Shown: piece by piece, positions 1 to 7,567 of the stretch
Layout of the letters: the number at the start of each line of letters is the position of its first letter
How positions within the stretch are numbered: the stretch's first letter is position 1
NCBI GenBank assembly: GCA_019359245.1
Contig: JAHHHR010000030.1
Coordinates: 1 to 64,000 of the forward strand
Length of the DNA stretch: 64,000 bases
Reading direction: 5' to 3'
Source: Nostoc desertorum CM1-VF14
GTDB lineage: Bacteria; Cyanobacteriota; Cyanobacteriia; Cyanobacteriales; Nostocaceae
Translations under genes and position numbers: made by a program
Notes under the pieces: generated by a model
Seen by the model: only the letters and a program-made list of their open reading frames with translations
Database searches by the model: none
What the model was told of the DNA's origin: nothing

Positions 1-103
1 ATAATATAATTGCAGTTTATCATTGTAAAATTTATAGTCAACAAAAACTTATGATTGACTGGGGCTGAACAACTAGTCAACCCTTGAAATTGCTTCTTTC
101 TGA

Positions 104-508
104 CTTTTTCAGCAAGCCCTAATTAAAACTTTAAAAGAGGATTTACCAACACTTTTTGAAAAAGATATTTCTTATGACATTTATACAGATAATATCTACT
201 TTAAAGACCCAGTAAATACATTCAAATACAAATTTAACTATCGGATTATATTTTGGACATTGCGATTTCACGCTCGGCTATTTTTTACCCAAATTTACTT
301 TGATGTACATGAGGTCTATCAGTCAGCCGAAGACACTATTTTAGCAAAATGGACGGTGCGGGGAGTGTTACGAGTTCCCTGGAAAGCAGATTTGCTTTTT
401 AATGGCTATTCAACGTATAAACTCAGCCAGGATAATTTGATATACGAGCATATCGACACTTGGGATAGAAAGCCAGGGGAGATTTTACGGCAGTTTTGGC
501 AAAGGTGA
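104..508 (+). pseudogene. DUF2358-family protein, 5' end damaged or start unclear
   Basis: The reading frame open from 104 to 508 encodes a DUF2358-like protein. The typical signature is visible: an acidic leader (KEDLPTLFEKDISYDIYT), then YFKDPVNTFK, a central PW, and a C-terminal HIDTWDRKPG. DUF2358 proteins are small cyanobacterial and plastid proteins with an NTF2-like fold and no settled function. A TGA stop sits in frame at 101-103, and there is no ATG, GTG or TTG between it and the TTG at 260. That TTG lies inside the conserved domain. So the natural start was lost, is non-canonical (for example ATT near 122), or was shifted out of frame. I favour a 5'-disrupted copy, but a functional gene with an unusual start is possible. 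Confidence 0.6.
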
Positions 509-534
509 GAAACAGATAATTAGCTATTGGAAAA

Positions 535-936
535 ATGATCCTCACTTTTAAATTAGACATTTACAGACAATTGGTGTCTCAACATCAGCCTCAAATTATC
601 ATGACAGAAGAGGAAAACGAAAAGTTTTTAGACACTGTTGAAAAACTACTTTCTCGTTCCCATCTGACTCCTGAAGAAGATGCTTTGTTGGAATTATTGG
701 TAAAGCTGATTGAGGATTTTGAAGATAAGCACTATCAGCTTGATTCCTCAACACCTTATTCAAGACTCTTGCATTTGATGGAAGCTAGGGGTTTAGAACA
801 AGCTGATTTGGTAGAAATTCTGGGTTCGAGCGAGATTGTTACTAAAATCATGAATAGCGAACTAGAAATCACTAAAAAACAAGCTGAGGCTTTGGGTAAG
901 TTTTTTCACGTTGAGCCAAGCTTGTTTATTTGTTGA
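535..936 (+). CDS. HigA-like antitoxin / XRE-type helix-turn-helix protein
   Basis: This 133-residue acidic protein has a C-terminal helix-turn-helix of the HigA kind (residues about 75-130: SRLLHLMEARGLEQADL, then a recognition helix ending in KKQAEALGKFFHV). The N-terminal half is helical and Glu-rich, as in type II antitoxins that neutralise HigB/RelE-type RNases. A second in-frame ATG at 601 (MTEEENEKF) matches the usual N-terminus of the family and may be the real start. No HigB-like toxin is visible on either side: the upstream neighbour, 26 bp away, is the DUF2358 fragment and the downstream gene is convergent. It therefore looks like an orphan antitoxin or a solitary regulator. Confidence 0.7.
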   Translation: MILTFKLDIYRQLVSQHQPQIIMTEEENEKFLDTVEKLLSRSHLTPEEDALLELLVKLIEDFEDKHYQLDSSTPYSRLLHLMEARGLEQADLVEILGSSEIVTKIMNSELEITKKQAEALGKFFHVEPSLFIC

Positions 937-941
937 TTTTG

Positions 942-1160
942 TTAAACCAATAATGTTTTACCACCAATTGGTTGATGATATAAAGTCATTAGATGGCTAG
1001 CATTTAAGGTTTCGATGGCATAAGCTTTTCCTGCTAAGTCGCTGAATTCTACTTCAAAAACTCCAGGTTCATATTCTTCTACAATTGTTCCTACTTGACC
1101 GCGATACAATCCCAATTCTGGTAAGTCTTCGGTTAGGGCAACCACATCTAATAATTTCAT
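942..1160 (-). CDS. DUF4926 domain protein
   Basis: A 72-residue protein with the DUF4926 pattern: an N-terminal LLDVVALTEDLPE, the central RGQVGTIVEEY, then VFEVEFSD. It is a compact SH3-like beta protein of unknown function. An SD-like GAGG lies about eight bases before the ATG. It is the second gene of a probable two-gene unit, 17 bp after the DUF6883 gene, on the same strand as uvrA. From memory, DUF4926 proteins often sit next to DUF6883 proteins, suggesting a paired, perhaps immunity-like, role. That pairing is an inference and not shown here. Confidence 0.75.
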   Translation of the reverse strand: MKLLDVVALTEDLPELGLYRGQVGTIVEEYEPGVFEVEFSDLAGKAYAIETLNASHLMTLYHQPIGGKTLLV

Positions 1161-1177
1161 AGGTATTACCTCATTGC

Positions 1178-1510
1178 TTAGATTACATAACAGGTGACTA
1201 GGCGGGGGAAGCCTTCATTATTACGCACTATCCAAACACTTTGAATAATTGCTTGTTTAGCTGAACGATTCAGGGGAAAATCAATGATATATTTTTGACC
1301 GTATGTATTCCTTTTACTAGGGATGGCATCATAATTTGCTACTGCTTGTAAAAGGATCGCTTGTAATTCTTCTGCATCATCTAAATTTAAGTCTAGTGCA
1401 GATTTAAATACACGGGCTTTGTGTTTTCCCTCTGGATGTTCTGGGTTGAGACAGTAACCCATAATTTTATCTATTTCAACGATAGCGCACTCACGGTTAG
1501 GAAGTTTCAT
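1178..1510 (-). CDS. DUF6883-like protein
   Basis: The likely product starts at the ATG at 1510 (MKLPNRECAIVEIDKI) and has 110 residues. A longer reading to 1588 adds a low-quality leader. Features typical of the DUF6883 group are the opening MKLPN, a KIxGYCLNPEHPEGKHKARVF block (partly shown), a central YGQKYIIDFPL and a C-terminal WIVRNNEGFPRLVTCYV. The fold is compact alpha/beta. The family appears as stand-alone proteins and as toxin-like C-termini, and biochemical activity is not established. It precedes the DUF4926 gene by 17 bp, so the two are probably co-transcribed. The gene lies 82 bp downstream of uvrA on the same strand. Confidence 0.65.
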   Translation of the reverse strand: MKLPNRECAIVEIDKIMGYCLNPEHPEGKHKARVFKSALDLNLDDAEELQAILLQAVANYDAIPSKRNTYGQKYIIDFPLNRSAKQAIIQSVWIVRNNEGFPRLVTCYVI

Positions 1511-1592
1511 AATACTTTTGCTACAACCTTCCCCGCTTTTTTCACCTGGATATGACCTGTATGTAATGTACCGTAACCGTAATTGCAAAATA

Positions 1593-4493
1593 CTAAGATT
1601 TCATAGCCGGATACTGTTTCAACACCTGTTTTAAATATTGCCCAGTATAAGACCTAGCGTTTTTTGCAACTTCCTCTGGTGTTCCCACAGCAATCAATTC
1701 TCCCCCTTTGTCGCCACCTTCTGGCCCCAAATCTATTACCCAGTCAGAACAACGAATTACATCTAAGTTGTGTTCAATTACTAAAATTGAATTACCTTTA
1801 TCTACCAATCGTTGCAACACATCTAATAATTTATGGACATCGTAAAAAGATAACCCTGTTGTCGGTTCATCGATTAAATACAATGTCTTACCTGTGGCGC
1901 GTCGAGATAGTTCTGTTGCTAATTTTACCCGTTGCGCTTCACCACCAGATAAAGTAGTCGCAGGTTGTCCTAGTTGGACATAACCCAAGCCGACATCAAA
2001 TAAAGTTTGCAAACGCGCGATCGCTTTGGGTATATTCTGGAAAAAGTCTAAACTTTCCTCAACTGTCATTCTCAGTACATCAGAAATTGACTTATCTTTG
2101 TACTTCACCTGCAATGTTTCGCGGTTGTATCTTGCACCTTTACAAATTTCGCATTGCACGTAAACATCTGGGAGAAAGTTCATTTCAATAACATTCACAC
2201 CCTGTCCGCTACAAGCTTCGCAACGTCCACCTTTAACGTTGAAGGAAAATTGTCCAGGTTTGTAACCCCTAGCTTTGGCTTCTACTGTTTGGGAAAATAC
2301 ATCTCGGATGGCATCGAAAATTCCTGTGTAAGTTGCAGGGTTAGAACGTGGTGTGCGTCCAATGGGAGATTGATCGATAACGATCGCTTTATCAATCGCG
2401 TTTAATCCCTGAATTTTATCCAAATGTCTCGGTAAGGGAACTTTCTTAGTTAAATGGTGTTGCAAAGATGGATATAGTAATTCATTAATCAGCGTAGATT
2501 TGCCAGAACCAGACACGCCAGTGATGGAGACGAGTTTACCTAATGGAATGTCTACATCTATATTTTGTAAATTGTTGCGATGGGCATTTTTAATTCCCAA
2601 ACTGCGCCCATTTCCTTCTCGGCGTTCTGCTGGTGTGGTAATTACTCGCCTTCCTGATAAATATGCACCCGTTAAAGAATCTTCTGCTGCTAATAATGCC
2701 TGAAAATCACCTTGGGCGATAATATTTCCGCCGTGAATTCCTGCACCAGGGCCAATATCAACTATATGGTTGGCTGCGCGAATAGTTTCTTCATCGTGTT
2801 CAACAACAATTAATGTATTACCCAAATCGCGCAATTTAGTTAAGGTTTTGAGCAACCTGCCATTATCTCGTTGATGCAAACCAATACTCGGTTCATCTAA
2901 AACGTAGAGAACTCCTGTTAAACCAGAACCAATTTGCGTTGCTAGACGAATTCGTTGGGCTTCGCCACCGGAAAGGGTCATGGCGGGACGGTCAAGGGTG
3001 AGGTAATCTAAACCTACATCCAACAAAAATTGTAATCTTGCTTTGATTTCTCTCAGGACTAAATCAGCAATTTGTAACTGACGATCGCTCAATTTAAATT
3101 GCTCAATTCTCTCCCGACAATCTCGAATTGATACGGTAGTCAATTCTAAAATTCCATATTGTCCCAACTTCACCGCTAAGGCTTCCGGTTTTAACCGTTT
3201 TCCTTTACAAACTTCGCACGCTTGATCGATTAAATACTGCTCTAATTTTTGCTTAACTAATTCAGAACCACCCTCATACTGCCGTTGCAAAATTGGAATA
3301 GCACCTTTAAAACTCTGCTTTCTTTGAGCTTCTGCGGCTCGTTCATCTTTCTCTCCAAACAAAATAATTTGCTGCTGTTCTTCTGTCAGCTTGCTCCAAT
3401 TTGTCTGTAGCTCAAACCCATAAATCTGTCCGACGCTATAGAGTAATTCCAAATAATAAGAATTATCTTTTTCTGACCAAGGCGCGATCGCAGCATAAAC
3501 TGGTGCTTCCCAGTCCGGTACTATCAAGTCTGGCGCAAATCTCCTTAAAGTCCCGATGCCATGACAGTGCGGACAAGCACCATAAGGCGAGTTAAACGAG
3601 AACAATCGCGGTGATAGTTCCTCCATTACCGCGCCATGTTCTGGACAAGCAAAGTTTTCTGAAAATACTAATTCTTCTTCTTTTTCTTGTCCGTCGTCAC
3701 CAAGCAGACTCACCAGAATCGCTGCAATACCACCCGATTGCTTGAGACACGTAGACAGGGAATCAACCAAACGCTCCTGGATATCAGCCTTTTTCACCAA
3801 GCGGTCAATTACCACTTCGATGGCGTGGGTAAAGTTTTTATCCAATTCAATGGAATCTGACAGTTCGCGGATCTCGCCATTGATCCGCACGCGGACAAAA
3901 CCTTGAGATGCCAGACTTGACAAAAGCTTACGATGTGTGCCTTTTTTCCCCCGGACAACGGGTGCAAGAATTTGGAAGCGGGTGCGATCTGGTAATTCCA
4001 TGATGCGATCGCACATCTCATCGATTGTCTGGGGTGCAATACAGCGATCGCATATGGGACAATGGGGTTCACCAGCCCGACCAAATAACAGCCGCAAATA
4101 GTCGTAAATCTCTGTCACCGTACCGACAGTGGAACGGGGGTTATGAGACGTTGACTTTTGGTCAATAGAAATTGCTGGACTTAAGCCTTCAATGGCTTCG
4201 ACATCCGGCTTATCCAGTTGTCCTAAAAATTGCCGTGCGTAGGCGCTGAGGGATTCCACATAGCGACGTTGCCCTTCAGCGAAAATGGTATCAAATGCTA
4301 GGGAAGACTTACCAGAACCCGAAACGCCAGTAAAGACAATCAGGCGATCGCGTGGCAATTCCAAGTCAATATTTTTCAGATTATGCTGCCTAGCACCCCG
4401 AATCCGAATGGTATTCTGGCTGTTGTGGCTGGGGTACGGAAGATGTCCATTCAAGGATGCTGCTAGCTGTTTGTCTGACATATTGGGCGGCAA
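1593..4493 (-). CDS. uvrA: UvrABC excinuclease subunit A
   Basis: UvrA is the damage-recognition ATPase of nucleotide excision repair. It acts as a dimer that loads UvrB on lesions. The 966-residue product is full length. It has two ABC modules with Walker A motifs (GVSGSGKSS at residues 56-64, and a second GVSGSGKST in the C-terminal half). The ABC signature LSGGEAQR occurs twice. Zinc-binding Cys pairs are present (CPICDRC, CPHCHG, CEACSGQG, CEICKG). The ATG at 4493 gives MPPNMSDKQ; the second Met is an alternative start. A LexA-type box 58 bp upstream suggests SOS-type control. The start region faces the divergent Uma2 gene across about 108 bp. Confidence 0.98.
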   Translation of the reverse strand: MPPNMSDKQLAASLNGHLPYPSHNSQNTIRIRGARQHNLKNIDLELPRDRLIVFTGVSGSGKSSLAFDTIFAEGQRRYVESLSAYARQFLGQLDKPDVEAIEGLSPAISIDQKSTSHNPRSTVGTVTEIYDYLRLLFGRAGEPHCPICDRCIAPQTIDEMCDRIMELPDRTRFQILAPVVRGKKGTHRKLLSSLASQGFVRVRINGEIRELSDSIELDKNFTHAIEVVIDRLVKKADIQERLVDSLSTCLKQSGGIAAILVSLLGDDGQEKEEELVFSENFACPEHGAVMEELSPRLFSFNSPYGACPHCHGIGTLRRFAPDLIVPDWEAPVYAAIAPWSEKDNSYYLELLYSVGQIYGFELQTNWSKLTEEQQQIILFGEKDERAAEAQRKQSFKGAIPILQRQYEGGSELVKQKLEQYLIDQACEVCKGKRLKPEALAVKLGQYGILELTTVSIRDCRERIEQFKLSDRQLQIADLVLREIKARLQFLLDVGLDYLTLDRPAMTLSGGEAQRIRLATQIGSGLTGVLYVLDEPSIGLHQRDNGRLLKTLTKLRDLGNTLIVVEHDEETIRAANHIVDIGPGAGIHGGNIIAQGDFQALLAAEDSLTGAYLSGRRVITTPAERREGNGRSLGIKNAHRNNLQNIDVDIPLGKLVSITGVSGSGKSTLINELLYPSLQHHLTKKVPLPRHLDKIQGLNAIDKAIVIDQSPIGRTPRSNPATYTGIFDAIRDVFSQTVEAKARGYKPGQFSFNVKGGRCEACSGQGVNVIEMNFLPDVYVQCEICKGARYNRETLQVKYKDKSISDVLRMTVEESLDFFQNIPKAIARLQTLFDVGLGYVQLGQPATTLSGGEAQRVKLATELSRRATGKTLYLIDEPTTGLSFYDVHKLLDVLQRLVDKGNSILVIEHNLDVIRCSDWVIDLGPEGGDKGGELIAVGTPEEVAKNARSYTGQYLKQVLKQYPAMKS

Positions 4494-4550
4494 AGAAGGA
4501 GTTTCTTATGAAACAGTCCTTAATAATACTATCTTTAATCAGTTTATAGT

Positions 4551-4564
4551 AGAACAATCGTACT
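4551..4564 (-). promoter_or_regulatory. LexA-type (SOS) box upstream of uvrA
   Basis: Read on the minus strand, the sequence is AGTACGATTGTTCT. It fits the Anabaena/Nostoc LexA operator consensus RGTAC-N3-D-GTWCB at every defined position. It lies 58 bp before the uvrA start codon in the uvrA/Uma2 divergent intergenic region. The match is direct reading; LexA binding is inferred. Confidence 0.7.
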
Positions 4565-4601
4565 GTTTTAAATTGAAGTTGTACTTGAGATATTCTGAAT
4601 C

Positions 4602-5309
4602 ATGCTAGCCAATGCAGCCACCCATGATGTCACCTGGGAAAAGTTACCTGATGATTTTGTTTTAGACAACGAGCCAGTGGATAACATTAATCAGCCACTC
4701 TTGGCTGCTGCTTTAACAGAAAGCTTGGAACTTGCCAGCAGATTACCCGCCGATGCTTTAACCATCACTAACTACGGTATCTGCGCCACCTTGAATAATC
4801 GATTTGTGGTTAAAGCGCCAGATTGGGGATATGTACCATCAATTCGAGTCTCACGAGAAGAAGTGAAGCGCAGTTATACGCCACGACTCCAAGGTGATAT
4901 TCCGGTAATTGTGATGGAATTTCTCTCAGATACCGAAGGTGGAGAGTATTCGAGTAAACCGACTTATCCCCCTGGTAAATGGTTTTATTATGAGCAGATT
5001 TTACAAGTGCCAAACTATGCCATTTTTGAACCAGATAGCGGAGTGTTAGAAGTTTATCGGCGAGATGATATAGGAAATTATGAACTGCAAACACCAGATG
5101 CAAATAATCGTCACTGGATTGGCGAAATGAATTTGTTTTTAGGCGTATGGCAAGGAAGCCGAGAAAATCGCACAGGTTATTGGTTACGTTGGTGGGATGA
5201 CAACGGCGAATTATTACTGTGGGGTTTGGAGTTAGCAGCAAAAGAACGCCAGCGTGCAGAGAGATTAGCAGCTCAGTTAAAAGCGCTGGGGGTAGAACCG
5301 GAAGTTTAA
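4602..5309 (+). CDS. Uma2-family (DUF820) restriction-endonuclease-fold protein
   Basis: The 235-residue product has the Uma2/DUF820 core, a PD-(D/E)XK nuclease fold that is highly expanded in cyanobacteria. Visible features are KAPDWGYVPS (metal-binding Asp), a PVIVMEFLS strand with the acidic residue, GKWFYYEQILQVPNYAIFEP, and a C-terminal Arg/Glu-rich helix (AAKERQRAERLAAQLKALG). The function of these proteins is unresolved; roles as mobile-element-linked or conflict nucleases have been proposed. The stop codon abuts a 42-bp tandem array that begins at 5310. It is transcribed divergently from uvrA. Confidence 0.85.
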   Translation: MLANAATHDVTWEKLPDDFVLDNEPVDNINQPLLAAALTESLELASRLPADALTITNYGICATLNNRFVVKAPDWGYVPSIRVSREEVKRSYTPRLQGDIPVIVMEFLSDTEGGEYSSKPTYPPGKWFYYEQILQVPNYAIFEPDSGVLEVYRRDDIGNYELQTPDANNRHWIGEMNLFLGVWQGSRENRTGYWLRWWDDNGELLLWGLELAAKERQRAERLAAQLKALGVEPEV

Positions 5310-5519
5310 CTCGGAACTTCCACCTTTTTGCTCGGACGTTGGTGTTCGGAACTCTGAACTTTTACCTTTTTACTCGGTCATTCGTGTTCGGAACTCGGAA
5401 CTTCGACTTTTTTGCTCGGACGTTGGTGTTCGGAACTCGGAACTTCAACCTTTTTACTTGGTCATTGGTGTTCAGAACTCGGAAGTTCGACCTTTTTGCT
5501 CCGCCATTCGTGTTCGGAA
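5310..5519 (+). repeat. Five tandem copies of a 42-bp repeat
   Basis: Five head-to-tail 42-bp units begin at 5310, 5352, 5394, 5436 and 5478, directly after the Uma2 stop codon. Each starts CTCGGAACTT or a close variant and ends GTGTTCGGAA. Units 1 and 3 share GCTCGGACGTTGG while units 2 and 4 share ACTCGGTCATT or ACTTGGTCATT, so the array may have grown as an 84-bp dimer. The remaining gene-free stretch to 5716 holds four HIP1 (GCGATCGC) sites between 5540 and 5640, and nothing else I can name. The period is a multiple of three, which creates spurious repetitive open frames. Confidence 0.9.
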
Positions 5520-5716
5520 CTTGAAACACCGAGTTCAGAACTGCGATCGCATTTCTTTTTTAGCGAGCGATCGCCTTTAGCTCTAACCATTTAAGCTTAT
5601 AAATTGCGATCGCATCTTTAATTTACCTAGCGATCGCTCTTTTTGAATATTAACTCGCCATAACTCCCTCATTTCCCCGGTTGGTGAGCAAAGCCGAACC
5701 ACATCCCCCCTCATCT

Positions 5717-5806
5717 CTATTGCCTTGGACACACCTTAGCCGCATCAGGATGGCTAGTCAAATAATCCTTTAGCCAACTGCAACCCTGCACTAATAAAAC
5801 GCTACC
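5717..5806 (-). pseudogene. Remnant of the C-terminal tail of a WD40-type STAND protein
   Basis: Immediately downstream of, and slightly overlapping, the end of the CHAT-AAA_35 gene, another minus-strand frame reads SVLLVQGCSWLKDYLTSHP, then DAAKVCPRQ and a stop at 5717-5719. Large cyanobacterial WD40/nSTAND proteins typically end in a segment of the form LxxGCxWLxDYLxxNPxxxxxxxLC, which this matches well. The piece has no start of its own and is out of frame with the gene before it. It is best explained as the 3' end of an ancestral longer gene whose middle was deleted. Confidence 0.6.
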
Positions 5807-7143
5807 CGCACTAAATAAGGATGACCACCGACGAGTATCATTAATTTTTCAATTTGTGATTCAGTCCAATTGAGTCCGTGACGCTGCACCAAGTCTTGTA
5901 CTTGTATTTGATTTAAGTCTGGTAATTCAATGGGTAAGCCCACATTAAAAGGCGACTGATTAATATTGAGCGGAATATAAACTTCCTTAGAATGCACAAT
6001 CACCAACTGGAGATTTTTCCAAACTGTCTCATTCTTTGACCGTTCATGCCAAGCTCGTAGCAATCCAAAAAAATCAGCAGCAATTATCGGATGCTTAAAG
6101 ACTTCATCGACTTCATCCAAACCTATAGCTACGGGGCTATTAATGGCGGGTAATAAATACCGTTGAAAGTAATTTGTACATTTATTCTTGCTACCTAAAA
6201 CACCCTTCCAATAATCGTCTAGCTTCTCTGGTAGATTCAATTCGTAGGTAATGCTGGCACAGAACCACTGCAAAAACTTATCTAAATTAGCAAGAAATTC
6301 TGCATCGGCTGACTGGAAATTTACGGGTGCTATCTGATAGTCATGTTGACTAGCATGATGGAGAACCCGCGACATGAGCGAAGTTTTGCCCATCTGCCGG
6401 GGAGCTTTGATACGAATTAAGGCCCCAGGTTGAAGAATCGCTTCATAACAGTCTACCTCAATAGGCGATCGCTCCACATAGAATGCAGAGTTTAGAGATA
6501 CCTGCCCTTCTGGATTTTCTAAGGAGACTGCTGTTTTTATCTCGGTATCTGGAATCGTTTCGTTAGCAGAGATAGCACCTTGGGGATTGTTCCGACTTTT
6601 CAACACTGGTGTCGAAGACTCTGGAATACTTTCTAAATCAATCGCGCTACAGCCAAACTCATAAGCATCCTCATAAGACCTATCAGCACCCAGTGCATCA
6701 TAAAAGCCTACCGCAAATTTAATTGCCGCCCTGTCCCCAATTGGCCGATTCATCCCAACCACGTAATTAATGTGTTGATAAATTGCTTCAGCCTGCACCT
6801 CGCTATAACAGGCATTTAATAATACACACTCAACTTTGTCCTTAAATAATTTAAATAGCCTTGCCAGTGACTCCGTACTCACCACCTGCATCTGCCCTGT
6901 ATTATTTTCTAAGGCTAAACCTTGATTTCCTCCACCATGTCCAGAAAAATGGATGATATGAGGATTATGATCTAAAAGCGCACGCCGCAAATCGTCAGGC
7001 CGCACCGCCCATTTAGTAATCAGTTCAAACTTATCTCGGCTGCGAGAGCGTTGCAACCCTTCCTGAATTTCCCTTACTTCCTCGTCCAAGCGAAGTTTAT
7101 CTGTCGTTGTGGGATTAGCTGACACAATCAGGATTTTTTTCAC
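5791..7143 (-). CDS. CHAT-domain protease fused to AAA_35 ATPase, C-terminally truncated
   Basis: Residues 1-175 form a CHAT (caspase-HetF-associated) domain. The catalytic His is in HFSGHGG (His69) and the Cys in VLLNACYS (Cys112). Residues about 211-450 form an AAA_35 (nSTAND-like) ATPase with Walker A APRQMGKTS at 247-255 and an acidic strand AIGLDEVDEVF. Such proteins are thought to couple nucleotide switching to protease activation in conflict or cell-death pathways. The frame ends abruptly at GGHPYLVRVAFY, whereas the homologous module at 40313-41848 runs about 90 residues further through a winged-helix-like end. A WD40-type tail follows out of frame at 5717-5806. The protein may be nonfunctional, or an isolated CHAT effector with a shortened switch. 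Confidence 0.85.
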   Translation of the reverse strand: MKKILIVSANPTTTDKLRLDEEVREIQEGLQRSRSRDKFELITKWAVRPDDLRRALLDHNPHIIHFSGHGGGNQGLALENNTGQMQVVSTESLARLFKLFKDKVECVLLNACYSEVQAEAIYQHINYVVGMNRPIGDRAAIKFAVGFYDALGADRSYEDAYEFGCSAIDLESIPESSTPVLKSRNNPQGAISANETIPDTEIKTAVSLENPEGQVSLNSAFYVERSPIEVDCYEAILQPGALIRIKAPRQMGKTSLMSRVLHHASQHDYQIAPVNFQSADAEFLANLDKFLQWFCASITYELNLPEKLDDYWKGVLGSKNKCTNYFQRYLLPAINSPVAIGLDEVDEVFKHPIIAADFFGLLRAWHERSKNETVWKNLQLVIVHSKEVYIPLNINQSPFNVGLPIELPDLNQIQVQDLVQRHGLNWTESQIEKLMILVGGHPYLVRVAFY

Positions 7144-7236
7144 AGGGCTATCAACTATTAAATGCAGGCTTCTGGCTTAGATGTAGTTTACTACAGCAAG
7201 TAACTAGACAATTACTGATAGTGCATTACTGTTAAT

Positions 7237-7467
7237 GAGCCTTTAATACTCGCCGATGAGTCTTTGATACTCGTGAATGAGTCTTTAATACTCGCCGACC
7301 AGTCTTTAATACTCGTCGATGAGTCTTTAATACTCGCTAACGAGTCTTTAATACTTGTGAATGAGTCTTTGATAATCGCTGACGAGTCTTTGATACTCGC
7401 CGATGAGTCTTTAATACTCGCCGATGAGTCTTTAATACTCGTTAACGAGCCTTTGATACTCATGAAA
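7237..7467 (+). repeat. Eleven tandem copies of a 21-bp repeat upstream of the CHAT-AAA_35 gene
   Basis: Eleven contiguous 21-bp units are present, with consensus near GAGTCTTTAATACTCGYYRAY. The array begins 94 bp upstream of the minus-strand CHAT-AAA_35 start. Because the period is 21, both strands stay open and give meaningless heptapeptide repeats. A short segment between gene and array (7190-7224, CTACAGC then CAATTACTGATAGTGC) has a counterpart at 42030-42064 upstream of the TIR-AAA_35 gene, which also precedes a 21-bp array. Confidence 0.9.
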
Positions 7468-7504
7468 ATGACAGCAATTTTCACAAGTGTGGAATACACA
7501 TAAT

Positions 7505-7534
7505 TGTAGGGGCACAATATATTGTGCCCCTACA
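7505..7534. repeat. Perfect 30-bp palindrome
   Basis: The left arm TGTAGGGGCACAATA is followed directly by its exact reverse complement. It lies between the 3' end of the kinase gene (7568) and the 21-bp array. It can form a strong hairpin and may terminate transcription of the kinase gene. Similar TGTAGRG-type palindromes occur at 9909-9932, 11747-11770 and 32506-32535, so it is also a member of a dispersed repeat family. Confidence 0.85.
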
Positions 7535-7567
7535 GGTGTAGCCTATTCAGATGCGACCCAATTAATC

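Noticed and set aside
5219..5594. Plus-strand frames with Phe/Leu-rich 14-residue repeats after the Uma2 gene
   Set aside because: The 42-bp array (14 codons) creates them; residue composition is not protein-like.
7237..7467. CRISPR array
   Set aside because: The units are contiguous with no spacers, as in the 42-bp and 30-bp arrays, and no cas genes are present.
7212..7517. Minus-strand open frame of heptapeptide repeats (SIKDSSA-like) and its plus-strand mirror
   Set aside because: Both strands stay open only because the DNA repeat is 21 bp long. There is no domain and no convincing ribosome-binding site; it is a repeat array.
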